From NCBI GenBank assembly GCA_902729315.2, contig LR746269.1, positions 2,898,501 through 2,962,500 on the forward strand: 64,000 nucleotides of DNA. The letters run 5' to 3'. Made by a program: the position numbers and the translations under genes. A model generated the notes under the pieces. The model saw only the letters and a program-made list of their open reading frames with translations, was not told where the DNA came from and made no database searches. Below are positions 1-11,531 of this stretch, in pieces (position 1 is the first letter of the stretch; the number at the start of each line of letters is the position of its first letter). The DNA is from Spirodela intermedia (lineage: Eukaryota > Streptophyta > Magnoliopsida > Alismatales > Araceae).

Positions 1-2027
1 TGATTCTCCTTTCTTTATGATCATCAAATTATCATTCATTTTTCATAATGGATTCCAAAATTAAAATCTCTCCAAATGATATAATTTTAAAAAAAATAAA
101 AATTAGACCATATGAAAGTCGTATGCATTGTCTTCATGAGCTCAGCCAAGATACCATAGTCAACATCCTTTAAGATTTTAGGAACTTTATTTTGATCATT
201 GATGTGTTTTCTTGGGTATGATTATCTGAACATAGTCTCAACATTTACCCAATGAGTCTTGGCAAGGATGAGTAATCTATGAACGTGGAGTTCAAATCAT
301 ATTTTGTGCTATATATCAAAGTCAGTTTGACATTAAATTTTTAGATTGAGCCAACTAGGTTTGTAGTACCATTTGAAAGGAAATAGTTTCCAAGCCCAAG
401 GAGGGGCACAAGAATCAGGGTTGTTTCTTTAGAGAAATTTTTTCATGAACACCACAATGAATAGGCTGCTTTTAAAGAAAACTTGGGTTGTTTTAATTAC
501 CTTTCAATGTAAACTTTAACTTCAGAGAATTTCGATAACTTCAAGTAATTTAAGTCAGCTTAAAATCATAATAATTGTTGGTTCACATTAGCTAGCCTTG
601 AAATTTGGCCCATGATATAAATAATGTTGACCAGAGAGGGGAGCTAAACAAAGCTGTGAGTGGTATCATTTTTCTCCTTAATTGATGTTCTATTGTCTTA
701 GTGGCATGTGAATGTTAGTTTTCAAGATTATCAAGTATGTTTCAAAAATGGATTGCATCATACAAGTCTTATTGGTTCACAAAATCTTGTTCAATAGTGA
801 TATTATCCTTTGTGTTCAAATTATATTTAGTTAGACTATTAAATACATGTAACATTACTATAAGAGACAAATGTAAGAATATTATTCCTTATTTAACAAG
901 AGGCAAATGTTACAAATTCCTTATCATCATCCAATGTGACATTTCAATATTTAATCATCATTGACTAAGTCATCCAATACGTTTTAATATAATTAATCAA
1001 GAAATGTAAGAATATTAATTGTGATGTTATCCCATACATCATAAGTTTGATGTTATCTTGCCAAAGAGATATGTGAATCTTATTCGTCAAAATTATCAAG
1101 CAAGTTCAAAAAAATGGATTGCATCATACAAATCTTATTGGTTCACAAAATCTTGTTCAACAATGATATTATCTTGTCTTCAAATATATTTATCTTGTGT
1201 TCGACATGTATAATGTGATTTAACAAGCAGCCAACGTGACAAATTCCTTATCATTATCTATTGTGACATCTTAATTTTCAATTGTCGTTGACTTAGTCAT
1301 CCCAAAAAAATTAATATTATTCATGAACAATTGAGGAAGAAAAGGGCTGAGAAGCTAGAAACAATTTAGTTTGTAGGAATGTTTAGCTATACCCACCCCT
1401 TCATTTTTCCACATTTTTTGAGAGCTTTTTATTACCAATGCTCTAGAAAAATTATGTGTGAAATCGAGTTAAATCAATAGGTTTGGAATCATTTGTTGAA
1501 AATAATTTATTTAAATACGTTATATTAGAAATATCTGGTGTTGTGGCAATTTTTAATATTCTTAAAAGTAATTTTCATCCTCAGAATATATAGATACCAA
1601 TCGAATCCTATCCGATATAGAGATATCCTGTGAGAAAAATATCTGACGTGGCTCATCCACTTGGCTTCCGCCGTTTTGTTTTTACTTGATTTAGTAAATG
1701 AAAAATATATTTAGTGGCGCCAGTTCGACGCGCGCGAGAAAAATATAGCCAGATTCTTATCCCCAACGAGCCATCGCTGACTGTGCATGAGAATAGTCAA
1801 AGTCCCACAGAGCAGCAGCCGACACGGTCACTCCATTAGTGAGGCTGGCAGAGTAAAAACTAACATTTTCAATGAGGTAGGCCGCTGACAGAGGCCGCGC
1901 CTTGTCTTCGCCTGGAGCAGATTGGTGGCGCCACCACCAACAACCGGCGAAGATTGTCATAATCCCGTCGGCCATTTCATCTCGCCGCCTTTGAACCCTC
2001 CGGCAATCCACCCTTTGGTCGCCTGAC
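1..2027. other. AT-rich intergenic DNA upstream of the epimerase gene
   Basis: No coding region is recognisable here. The ORFs are short, low-complexity and unlike known proteins. The DNA is strongly AT-rich until about 1650 and then becomes GC-richer towards the gene start at 2028, as expected for a promoter and 5' UTR. A direct duplication lies inside (listed separately). Confidence 0.6.
720..1295. repeat. Direct duplication, about 360-bp period
   Basis: Positions 722-960 and 1085-1295 share long near-identical stretches. One is the run reading 'atggattgcatcatacaa' followed by 'tcttattggttcacaaaatc'. Another is the later 'ttccttatcat' part ending near 'gacttagtcatcc'. Spacing is about 360 bp. 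Divergence of roughly 10-15% indicates an old local tandem duplication. No coding function is visible. Confidence 0.7.
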
Positions 2028-4485
2028 ATGGCTTGCCCGGCTTTCTCCATCCTGCTCCGCCCGGCCATCTTCCCCAGGTCCTCCGCCCTGCCGCGCGTCG
2101 CCGTGGCCCAGGCCTCCCTTGCCGTCGCAGCGTCGGCGCCGGCGCCTGCGATGAGCTTGGGGTTCGAGAGGCTGAAGGAGACCTTCATGGTGGACGTCGC
2201 CAGGGCCGAGGGGCGGCCCCTGAACGTCCCCCTGGTGGCGCCCTTCACTATCGCGTCCTCGCGGCTGGAGGCGGTGGGGAACGTGGCGGTGCGCGTGGAG
2301 CTCCGCAACGGCTGCGTGGGGTGGGGGGAGGCCCCCGTGCTGCCGTCCGTCACCGCCGAGGACCAGCCCGCGGCGTTGGCCGCTGCCGCCGAAGCCTGCG
2401 CTGCCCTAATGGGGGCACAGCCCGCGCCACTCGACCATGCGCTCGAGCAGATCGCCGGGATACTTCCCGGCCACCGCTTCGCGTCAGTGAGTCAACTGGG
2501 CGAATTTATTGGGTTTTTCTCTGAATTCTTCGACCGTAGCCCATCCATAGACTGCAATTTCAGAGCATTCTTTTGACTTATTGCCTCGAGAAAAAAATAA
2601 AAAATAAACTCAGGGCTTGAGCATTCATGAAAATTTTCATTTAAGGAAGTGATAGTACTTCACGGGGGGCCTGGGTACTTCCTAGAGACTAATTATAGTA
2701 AAACCTTCCAGCTTCGGGTTTCAGCTAGTCGACAGTACCTGTGTCTGATTTTTGCAATATTCTAGAATTAGTAGGAGTAAAGATGTTGCAATCTTGGGGT
2801 TTGATGATCATCAGGGATCGATATAGTTTTGAGTATACCGGATATGGAAATACTGAAGACTCGTCAAATTTTTTAAGAACTCCTTTTTATTTGAATTCAT
2901 TCTTGTATATAATTTATAACCCCATTTATTTATATAAATCTGTACTAATTTCTGTTGTTTTTCTGCCAAATGAAGGTCAGGGCCGGAGTGGAGATGGCGC
3001 TTATCGATGCAATCGCCAACAGCATCTCTGTTCCGCTTTGGAGACTATTTGGCGGCGTATCAAACTCCATAAGAACAGATATTACAGCTCGGTTCCAACT
3101 TAAAAAGACCCAGCAAGCTATATTTAGAGAAACGAAACGTTTTATAGATCTCCTAATGTTCTCTTTTATTCTGCATATCTCGATGAACTATATACAGAAA
3201 AAATAAATTCTCTTAGATTCTGATCTCATGACGTTTTCTGTTCTTCTATAGATTCTGATGAACTAAATATAGAAGAGAAAAATTATTTTATAGATCCATA
3301 TTATTCTCTGTTTTAATCCAGATTCCGATGAACAATACTCAGAAAAAAATCTTATTTAAATGTTCTAACATCCTCTCATTATTCTTTCTTCTTTTGATTC
3401 CACAGGAAAACAAATATCTCATCTACAATTCTCCTAACATTCTCTGTTCTTCCGCAGATTCCAATGGTTTCTCCAAATGAAGCTGCTGAGCTAGCATCAA
3501 GCTACCGGGGACAAGGATTTAGTACAATTAAGCTTAAGGTGGGGAAGGACGTAGACACTGATATTGAGGTTCTAAGGGCTGTACAGGCCTCTCACCCTCA
3601 CTGTTCATTGATATTGGATGCAAATGAAGGGTATACAGTCTCTGAAGCAATTGGCGTCCTCGAGAGATTGCATGGTGCTAACTTATATCGAAGTGATTTG
3701 TAAATATAAATTATGAAAGATATCTGAATTCATTTTTTTTTATTTCAGAAATGGGGGTCGTGCCAGCTTTGTTCGAGCAGCCAGTGGAGAAGGATGATTG
3801 GGAGGGCCTTGGTCACGTCAGTCATCTAGCTAAGAGCAAATATGGAATCTCTGTTGCGGCAGATGAGAGTTGCAGGAGCTTAGATGATGCATACAGGATC
3901 GTAAAGGGCAAGCTTGCCCATGTGGTCAACATTAAATTAGCTAAATTGGGGGTTGTAGGTTCTCTCGAGGTGATTGAGGTGGTGAGACGAGCTGGGCTGG
4001 GTCTCATGATCGGCGGAATGGTTGAAACCAGGCTTGCCATGGGTTTTGCCGGCCATCTGGCTGCAGGCCTTGGTTGCTTCGGGTAGTTATTTGTTTTGTT
4101 TTTTGTTTCTATTGTAATCGCCGTCACATTGTTTCAGTCACAGACTAAAATTCTCAGATTTTGTTTTTGGCCTAATGCCTAAACCCTGGGTCTGTTTAAA
4201 ATCTAATGCAGGTCTTTCGATCTAGACACACCTCTTCTGTTGTCAGAGGATCCAGTTATTGGAGGCTATGAAGGTGGGACTCCTCCAAAATCCTAATTTT
4301 TTAATTTAAATATTAAGTATTTAATTTTTCAATTTTTTTCTTCTTTTTGGATGGCTTTATTACCATTCAATTTTCATATTTCTTGATTTTTTTTTTCTTC
4401 TCCTTTAGTTTCTGGTGCCCTCTACAAGTTCAGAAATCCAAGAGGTCACGGTGGATTCCTTCACTGGGACAATATTCATTGGTGA
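2028..4485 (+). CDS. L-Ala-D/L-Glu-type epimerase, enolase superfamily (six exons)
   Basis: Exons read by splice consensus and phase: 2028-2486, 2976-3086 (or 3091), 3458-3674, 3749-4082, 4212-4273, 4409-4485, giving about 419 residues. The product belongs to the mandelate racemase/muconate lactonizing part of the enolase superfamily, dipeptide epimerase type. This is a Mg-dependent TIM barrel that epimerises acidic or dipeptide substrates. Landmarks are the capping-domain start VPLVAPFTIASSR, the catalytic K-x-K in STIKLKVG (about residues 215 and 217), metal ligands in LDANEGY (D about 244), FEQPV (E about 272) and ADES (D about 301), and the opposite catalytic lysine in NIKLAK (about 325). 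The C-terminus reads HGGFLHWDNIHW. The first 40 residues are Ala/Pro/Ser-rich and could be a plastid transit peptide. The exon 2/3 junction is odd: the conserved protein needs an ACA/GCTCGG donor (GC, not GT). Substrate is inferred from the family only. Confidence 0.85.
3160..3470 (+). repeat. Repeated splice-acceptor-like segments in intron 2 of the epimerase gene
   Basis: The true acceptor region reads 'ctctgttcttccgcagattcc' in essence, with the AG at 3456-3457. Similar segments recur upstream around 3167-3200 ('ctcgatgaactata'), 3236-3270 ('tctgttcttctatagattct') and 3308-3340 ('ctctgttttaatccagattc'). These are roughly 70-bp spaced degenerate copies, and at least two keep a pyrimidine tract plus AG. 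A separate acceptor-like 'ttccacag' ends at 3405. Confidence 0.6.
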
Positions 4486-5340
4486 GCTACTTTTCCCAGT
4501 GATGCCTTTCAAATCTTTTCTTAATCTTTGTATAATAGTTCTTCTGTGACTCTGCTTCAAGCTAAATCCCTCTTTCGAGGGAATCCATTTATGTTTAATC
4601 CCATTTTAATACTCTTATGTTTTTCTATAGGAGTAATATGATCCATAATAGAATCCACTGTGAATATTGCATTAAACATAGAAATGAAGTGAATCAGAAG
4701 ATACCAGAAAGTATGCGGCATCTTACAGTATGTGGTGTATTGTAAGCTATGTAATTACTAATTCTATGTGCATACATATATTATGATTAAGTGGAATATT
4801 TTTTCAGGAGTCCAACATCATAAGAGGAATCGTTTAAGATACCTAAATGAAAGCAATGAAGAAAAAGAAAGAAAGATATTACTAATAGTACCTACAATGT
4901 GATGGATCGAGGTTTGAGTCGTATGAATGCAATCTTACCAAGTAGATCATGTCAAGGTAAAAACCTTTAATAAACAATTATTTTCTCTGGGTTCTTTCCT
5001 TGACCTGGGATTTTATGTATTACAATTATAGTGTATTTTTATATATCATAGATACTGAATGAAACGAATGAGGCAAGGGCCAAAAGGGTATTACTACTAG
5101 GACTTACCATAGGTGGATCGTGGTCTGAGTCTATTGATACTGAAACATGTCCTAGTATGCAATGTCGAGGTAAAACTTCTAATCCTTGACAATTTTTTAT
5201 ATGACTCTTTTTATATGAACTGGTACTTTGTTAATTCAGGTTATGGTAAGCTTTTCATGATCATAGATACCAAGATAAACGCCATGAAGAACAGCCAAAA
5301 TAGATATTAATTCTTCTCCTTTATGTTGGTTTAATTTTTC
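4486..5340. repeat. 3' flank of the epimerase gene with a degenerate tandem repeat
   Basis: Non-coding AT-rich DNA after the epimerase stop codon. Segments 4860-4975 and 5080-5185 are degenerate copies, about 215 bp apart. Both pass through 'gatattactaatag'/'gtattactactag', 'gatggatcg..g.tctgagt' and 'tgtcaaggtaaaa'/'tgtcgaggtaaaa'. No gene is supported. Confidence 0.5.
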
Positions 5341-7398
5341 CATTCAGATGAACAGAGGGAGGCTTTCATCTCCATCTACTCACTGAATCAAACAGTTTCC
5401 TTCGAAAGCGGGAAATGGGTATGTACAGAGAGGGCCAGTCGTCACCAGTGAATCATCTCTACAAGTCATTACCTTACCCACTGTCTGTTTGTTAGTGCTG
5501 CAAGGTGAATAAGCTGCAAAAAGTTACCTGCATACACTGATGATTATCAGTACGGGTAATTCTTGTTGAGTTGCCTTCAGCGGAGGCTTTATTAAATAAA
5601 TGCGGCTTGTTTATTATTCTCATTATAAAGGAGGAAACCTGGACCCAGGCCAGAAATCGGGCTTTGGGCCCGGCAGAAGCATGGCTTTAGGTTTAATCAG
5701 GGGAGTAAGTGAGGGCCCAGGGCCCCAGCTCATGGGCCCGCTATGCCCTTCCCAAGGCTCACCTTAGTGTTCTATTTTTCAGGATTTTTAGCTGCCATGG
5801 ACCAATCAAACCCCTGTGTGCAATACCAATATTCTTCTCATTCATAGTCATTCTTCACAGACCTGGTAAACAAAAAAACCGCCAGAAAAAAGTATCAAAA
5901 AGCATACTTCTGAATCGTAAATCATTTCAATAATATATGTCCAGAAGTCATTCCACCGTGTTGGCCAGGCCCTACCTGTGTTCTTAATAATTTAAATCAT
6001 AATCCCAAGGAACGACTGCACCAGGCCCTAAAGCGTGGTCTGCTGCATGAATCAGATAAAAAGATGTGATTTTCTTATGTGCCACAGGGAGAAGGTTAAC
6101 GTTAACCTAAATGGAAAGGTTGAACCAAGGGATCTTGGGGTACATCCGGTTTATAAAAAGTTACGAATTTGTGGCGGTTAAATGGGGTGAATTAGGTCTA
6201 GTCCTTGAAACCAACTGCCTTTTAAGTGATATCAGTTGTTTCAATACTTGTTATCACTCCAAAATACCTTCTTTTGGGATTTTACTACCAAAAACTCCTC
6301 TTTTGAAGAGAATAAGGCAAGTATGCAGTCATTAAGCAGATCAACAGGCAGTACCAGGCTGTGGGGCTGCCGCAAGCAGACTTCTTTGGACAATTTTGCG
6401 GCCTCTTCGTCCTATGTGGGTGCCTGCCTCACCGCCTAATAGGCTACAATTCTGAGCTCTGGATGTATCATACTAGGCAAAACTTAATTTCTACATTTCT
6501 TCGTTGTCTAGCTTACTTGATTCGGGCTCAACCCTTCATGCTAGTGATGAGTCGGGCCTTCCTATGTATGTACCCTTTTTGACGATTCATTGATGGTCTC
6601 ATTATTATCTTACACGAACTTATTCTACACCCGATGAGTACAGCTAGAACAAACACAGCCCCATGGCAAGATATTGTAACAGTTTTATTTTCATAGATGC
6701 AATCCAATAGAATGTGGCCATGCTTGTCTGAATTGGATCACATCTACCTTACCATCTTCCGCTTGTCTGCAAATAGTTTCTTCTTCGTGACTCCAAGATG
6801 GGACCTTGATGCTACTACGTACGTGACAGGCTACTTAGAAAGGTTGCCGATAGAATTTATTTGAAGCCCTTTTGCTCTAAAAGAAATGAATGATGGATAG
6901 GTCCCTATAAATAGTTTTTCTATCGTTCGAGTACCTTGCACATGATTTTTCATCTAATATAGTTAACCAAGAATACTAAAAATAAATCTCATCCGTTTGA
7001 CATGCACAGAGAAGAAAGGCAACTCAGTCTATGATTAATTTAATCGTTCAAGAAGTTATAGCGGATGGCATTGCATGACAGAAAAAATGGCATACAATTA
7101 ACCATATTAGCTAGTATATCACTCTGGTTTTTTTAAGAGCATGAAAACAGGCAATTATCATACTGGACAAGGTCTGAAGTTAACTTGGTCTTGAAGAAAA
7201 ACGTGAAAATGGGTTCTGTGAATCTGTATCGAACTTACATCTGGCTCAAGACTAGACAAACTAGGTACTTATTAAATCTACTCTTATTCAAACCATATTG
7301 TACACAGTCGCGCTCTCGAGTACTGTTCGTTGTGATCCAATCACAAATGATGGAATTATACCAAAAACCTTCCTTTGAATGCATACTGAGAGGGGTTG

Positions 7399-7412
7399 GC
7401 AATTTATACGCT
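7399..7412 (+). promoter_or_regulatory. TATA-like box of LTP copy 1
   Basis: 'aatttatacg' lies about 230 bp before the LTP start and 125 bp before the upstream ORF. The same position holds TTTATATAC in most other units, so this is a slightly decayed version of the common core promoter. Transcription start is inferred, not seen. Confidence 0.4.
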
Positions 7413-7527
7413 TTCTCACAAACCATTACTTCAATTTTAACTGCCCGAATTTATTGCAGAACAACTCATTGTTATCCGACGGTGACGATAGCAGAAGTAC
7501 CTTAGAACAGAAGAAAGTACGGACAGG

Positions 7528-7584
7528 ATGAATCCACCTACAAGAACCCCCGAGCCCCCTCTTCAATCGTCGGCCAACTCCTGA
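7528..7584 (+). other. Upstream ORF, LTP copy 1 (frameshifted form)
   Basis: An 18-codon ORF starts with MNPPTRTP in the putative 5' leader. It is the same upstream ORF seen in the other units, but a small indel after the eighth codon shifts the frame, so it ends in SSANS instead of LLFPSA. It stops 51 nt before the LTP start. Confidence 0.45.
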
Positions 7585-7635
7585 TCCCATCTGCCCGATC
7601 CACATTCCAGGCCTTCTCCTCGTGAGCACCTCGAA

Positions 7636-7932
7636 ATGAAGCGCTTTAGCTCCCCCGGGTGTGCCGCCGCGCTAATCCTGCTGCTGCTGCTGGAGGTGGC
7701 TGCCCAGGCGCCACTGGCGGAGTCGGTGAACTGCAACCCCTTCGAGCTGATCCCGTGCTCGGGTGCCATCTTCTCGCTGGAGCCGCCGGGGAGCGACTGC
7801 TGCGCCCGGCTGAGGGAGCAGCAGCCGTGCTTCTGCCAGTACCTCAACGATCCCAGCCTGAGGAGCTACGTCGGCTCCCGGAACGGTCGCCGTGTCGCCG
7901 CCACGTGCGGCGTCCGCAGCCCCCGTTGCTGA
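7636..7932 (+). CDS. Type-2 non-specific lipid transfer protein, copy 1
   Basis: A 98-residue intronless secreted protein. Residues 1 to about 30 form a signal peptide with a Leu-rich core and an APLAES cleavage context. The mature part has the complete eight-cysteine motif of type-2 nsLTPs: C33-X7-C41-X13-C55C56-X8-C65-X1-C67-X23-C91-X6-C98. In this family the cysteines form four disulfides around a helical, lipid-binding cavity, and the protein acts in the cell wall or apoplast (cutin/suberin monomer transport, defence). Compared with copies 2-4 it carries N-P-F-E-L-I after C33 and the divergent SLEPPGSD loop, so it is closer to copy 5 in that region. The start ATG aligns with all other copies. 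The physiological ligand is not deducible. Confidence 0.93.
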   Translation: MKRFSSPGCAAALILLLLLEVAAQAPLAESVNCNPFELIPCSGAIFSLEPPGSDCCARLREQQPCFCQYLNDPSLRSYVGSRNGRRVAATCGVRSPRC

Positions 7933-8058
7933 TCTGCACCCCTTCGCCGCTCTTGTTTGTGTGTCTTCATCAATAAGCGCCGGAGCACCGTTTCTGGTTG
8001 CATGTCATCCCGATGGCCTAACGTAGCTTATCGCTCCTGATGGGCAATCTGGATATGC

Positions 8059-8089
<31 letters not shown>

Positions 8090-9193
8090 GCTCCCTCTAC
8101 GTGTGTCTGTGTGTGGATGTGAAGATTGTGTGGAATAGGTACATGATTTCTTCTGAGATCATTGGAGTCGTGGCCGTTTTATGATATTTTATTAAATATT
8201 AATTAAACTTTCTGTTCCCCAAAATGAGAAATTTCCACGATTACCGCCGACTTCGGAGCTAATTTTAATTTTGCATAGAGTAATACTTTAAGGATATACA
8301 AACCGCACAACAAAGGGAATTTACCGAGTCCATATCGACGAGAAGATCTTCTCGAGTATGTTGGGGTGGCATAGTTGGGGCTCGTAACCAGGCAATGCTC
8401 AACCATCCTGTCATCTTCTCTTTTCTCTCTCCCATGAGCGCCCTTCTTCTCTGAATCTCCACTTCTCAATCCTTGTAAACTCTGGATTTCTAGATGACAT
8501 TGGGCGGTGGTTTAGCAGCCTGAAAGGGTAGTCTCATGCATTTGAGAATCACAATAATTTTCATCTCGATAACACTTATCTCATTGATCAATTCTGAGCT
8601 TTGTCCTCCCAAACATTAGTAAGGATCAACCGATTCAGTCTGTCTTGCGTATTTATGGAACTTGTTGTGGGTAGGATTTTACTTCATAGCATGATTCAGG
8701 GGATGATTATCGATTCATTCATTTTAAGGGCAGAACTTGGGTGGGAGGGTGGGGGGGAATATTGATGATTACCCTTATTGATATCCCTAGTTTTATTGAA
8801 CGAATAACCCATGGAAGAAAGACGATTTATGGGCATCATTCATCCCAGCTGCTGTTGAGGACCCCAGAACCTTCAGAGCTGTATAGCCATCTTTGAGCAG
8901 TAGACTTCACAAAAAAATTAATAACTGATTAAAAAACATCATTGGAAGATGTTGGATTACAAGAGTCGAAGAGAAAACGGCCATTTATCAGTGGAGCTCA
9001 CTCAGTCGGTACCTAGAAACCGTAGGCTTGATTTAAATATCAGCCGGCACGATTTATCATGGGAAACCTTCAGATGATTGTGGCGGAGGATGAAGATGGA
9101 AGAGAGCGTAGACTGCGGAAATTGTGGGAAACCTCTCTCTCTCTCTCTCTCTCGCTGCGGAAATTTAGTGCAAGAACCTCCTGAAAGTGGCAT

Positions 9194-9379
9194 TCAGGCA
9201 GAAACTATGAACGGGCAAACACTGGGGAGACCGATGAGAACAGATATGAACGTCGTAGGGACGATGCTTATTCCCATAGGGTTCTTCAACGGGTGTATCC
9301 AAACTTCCAAGAAAGTACCAGCGATGGCGAGCAGCAGCGTCGAGATCATCACGGAGATGAGGCAAGGATGGTTCTTCCA
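9194..9379 (-). pseudogene. Unrecognised hydrophobic ORF fragment
   Basis: On the minus strand an open stretch of 61 codons (last in-frame stop only five codons upstream) contains SVMISTLLLAIAGTF and NPMGISIVPTTFISVLIG, two plausible membrane segments, then a stop. There is no start codon. It resembles a last exon or remnant of a small membrane protein, but I do not recognise the family. It lies between array units 1 and 2. Confidence 0.25.
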
Positions 9380-9479
9380 ATGACGGCAACTACGTCAGGG
9401 TATGACGACGGACGAAGGGCACCTTCGCCTGGTCGCCGGGCCGAGCAGCAGCGGAGAGAGGGAAGCCAGCAAGCAGGAC

Positions 9480-9545
9480 GGGCTTCTACGGTTTGACGTA
9501 GTTCCCCAAGTTGGGATCCCTCAGATACTGAGAAAGGCATAGCCG
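9480..9545 (-). pseudogene. nsLTP2 scrap, inverted orientation
   Basis: The minus-strand frame reads FLSQYLRDPNLGNYVKP then a stop. This matches the CxCQYxxDPxLxxYV segment just after the CXC of type-2 LTPs, with the CXC cysteines lost. It is oriented opposite to the main array and looks more like canonical nsLTP2 than like its neighbours. No start or other cysteines remain. Confidence 0.4.
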
Positions 9546-9584
9546 GCGCTTCCCCAGCGGGATGGAGCGGTCTATGGATATACG

Positions 9585-9775
9585 GCGGAATGGCCCTGAG
9601 GGTCAGTTATCCAGCACCAGCATCATATCCACCGTTCGCCATTCATCCACCTCCGCCGCTTCCAACATCGGCATTGACCGCTGCCATCGTCCGTCGCCGC
9701 CAGTCATCCGCCGCTGGCACCGGCCATCACTGCCGCCGCTGTCCACAACTGCCGTTATCTGCCGCCGCTGTAAAA
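9585..9775 (+). repeat. Dispersed GC-rich repeat, copy A
   Basis: 'ggtcagttatccagcaccag' followed by CCACC/CCGCCG-rich DNA and 'gccatcgtccgtcgcc'. The same order is found at 25725-25900, at roughly 80-85% similarity. Two copies 16 kb apart, both beside gene scraps, suggest a mobile or gene-capturing element. It may once have encoded a Pro/Ala-rich peptide, but no intact frame is supported. Confidence 0.55.
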
Positions 9776-11297
9776 AGATCAAAAGTTACGAATTGTCGCG
9801 GTTAAATGATGCTTTACTGTTTATGGTTTCCGTCCAGTCCCTGAAGCTAATTGCCTTGAAGTGAAGTCAGTCACTTCAATACTTGTTAACTCGCTCATTG
9901 TTATTTACTATCTAATACCTTCTTTACGGAATTGAGAATCCAAAGTCGTATTTTGAAAAATAAGAGAATAAGATGAAACTCTGGATGCTTGATTTCTATT
10001 TACAGTAATTAAAAGCAACTTAATCTAGAAAGAAGACGTGGTACATAATGTCTCTTTTGAAGAGAGTGAGGCAAGTATGCAGTCATTAAGCAGACCAAGA
10101 CGCATGTACCAGGCTGTTGGGCTGCCACAAGCAGAGTTTTTTGGACAATTTTGCGGCCTCTTCATCCTCTGCGCAACTCGCCCCCGCGCCTTATATGCGA
10201 CAATTTTGAGCCTGGATGTAGCATTTTAGGCTAAACTTAATTTCTACATCGCTTATTTGTCTTGCCTACTTGATACGGGCTCACCCTATCTTCCAGTATG
10301 ATCTTGGTATGTTGTGCCAGCCGATCAGGATCTTGCCTGATCCAATATTTCTAGTTTATCATAAAATCCATTTGATAAAGCTTAGCTTTTTCATTTTATT
10401 CCTTTTTTAACTTGCTTTGGGCCTTCCTGTGTACACTTGTCATGACTCATCGTTGGTTTCATTATTATTCTACACCGCTTATTCTATACACCTTATAACA
10501 AACAAAACCCCATGGCAAGTTATTGTGACAATTTTATTTTTATAGATGTAATCCAAAGGAATGCCGCCGTGCTTCATTGAACTGGATCACAACTACCTTA
10601 TCATCTTCCGGTTGTCTCCAGATAGTTTCTTCTTCATGACTCCAAGATGGGCTTTTGATGCTACTGTGTACGTGACAAGCTACATAGAAAGGCTGCCGAC
10701 AGAATGTATTTGAAGTGCATCTGTTGTAAAATAAATAGATGATAGATACGTCCCTAAAAATATTTTTTGTATCTAAATTAAAATTTCAAAATATATAAAG
10801 CTGCTTCTATGGTTCTAATACCTTGCACCTGACTTTTCATCTCATATAGTTATCTAGGAAAACTAAAAATTAATCTTAGTCCTTTAACATGCACAGAGAA
10901 GTAAGGAAGTGATTCGTTCATTAATTGAATGTTTTTTGTGCCTATTAAAAAAGATATAGTGGATGGCATTACACGACGGAAGATGGAAAAAACCTAGTCA
11001 TAAAATCTCATGTAATGAATCATATTAGCAAGTGAATGACCTTGTTTTTTTCTGAAGCGCGAAATTAGCCACATATCGTACTGAACAAGGTCTGGGTTTA
11101 CTTGGTCTTGAAGAAAATCATACAAATGACTTCCGTGGATCAGGGTCAAACTTAAAATCAGGCAGAAGCTTAGATAAAGAATGTACTTAATTAACCCTAA
11201 TTTTATTAAGAAAAAAATGTACACCAGTATAATTGCTTTCATTCAATCATAAATTGTAGAATTGTATCAAAACATTGCATCATGACATGGGTTGGCA

Positions 11298-11310
11298 CAG
11301 TTTATATACT
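11298..11310 (+). promoter_or_regulatory. TATA box of LTP copy 2
   Basis: 'cagtttatatactt' lies about 230 bp before the LTP ATG and about 125 bp before the upstream ORF. It sits at the same place as TTTATATAC in units 3, 4 and 5, which supports it as the shared core promoter. Confidence 0.5.
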
Positions 11311-11425
11311 TTTCTCCGAACATTGCTTAATTATTAACAGGTCAAATTTTTTGCGGAACAACTCATCGGATGTGACGGTAGCAGTCAGGCCGAAGTATCT
11401 TAACACGGACTGAAGTACGGACAGG

Positions 11426-11494
11426 ATGAATCCGCCTACAAGAACCCCCAACACCTCTTCAATCTTCGGCAGACTCCTCTTCCCATCTGCCTAA
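11426..11494 (+). other. Upstream ORF, LTP copy 2 (full 22 codons)
   Basis: Starts MNPPTRTPNTSS and ends LLFPSA, 22 residues plus stop. It finishes 37 nt before the LTP start in another frame. It aligns without gaps to the upstream ORFs at 36606, 40245 and 44975. Confidence 0.5.
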
Positions 11495-11531
11495 TCCATC
11501 TTTCTGGCCTTCTTCTTGTGAGTACCTCCAA

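Larger units (their letters stand above)
5340..9200 (+). repeat. LTP array unit 1
   Basis: Most complete unit. Blocks recur elsewhere: the opening segment (5340-5790, also 38000-38490 and partly 34710-34970), the 'ctaaacttaatttctac' block (6475-6545), a block conserved on the minus strand (6690-6840), the promoter and 5' leader (7150-7635), LTP copy 1, and a (CT)n tract (8056-8088). Two trailing blocks follow, one centred on 'gagcgcccttcttctctg' near 8440 and the other on 'cattcattt' near 8710. The end (9020-9120) matches the end of unit 2. Confidence 0.75.

Noticed and set aside
2033-2524. Alternative plus frame and the 198-codon minus frame over epimerase exon 1
   Set aside because: Shadows in GC-rich DNA. 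Only the frame starting at 2028 continues into the other exons with enolase motifs.
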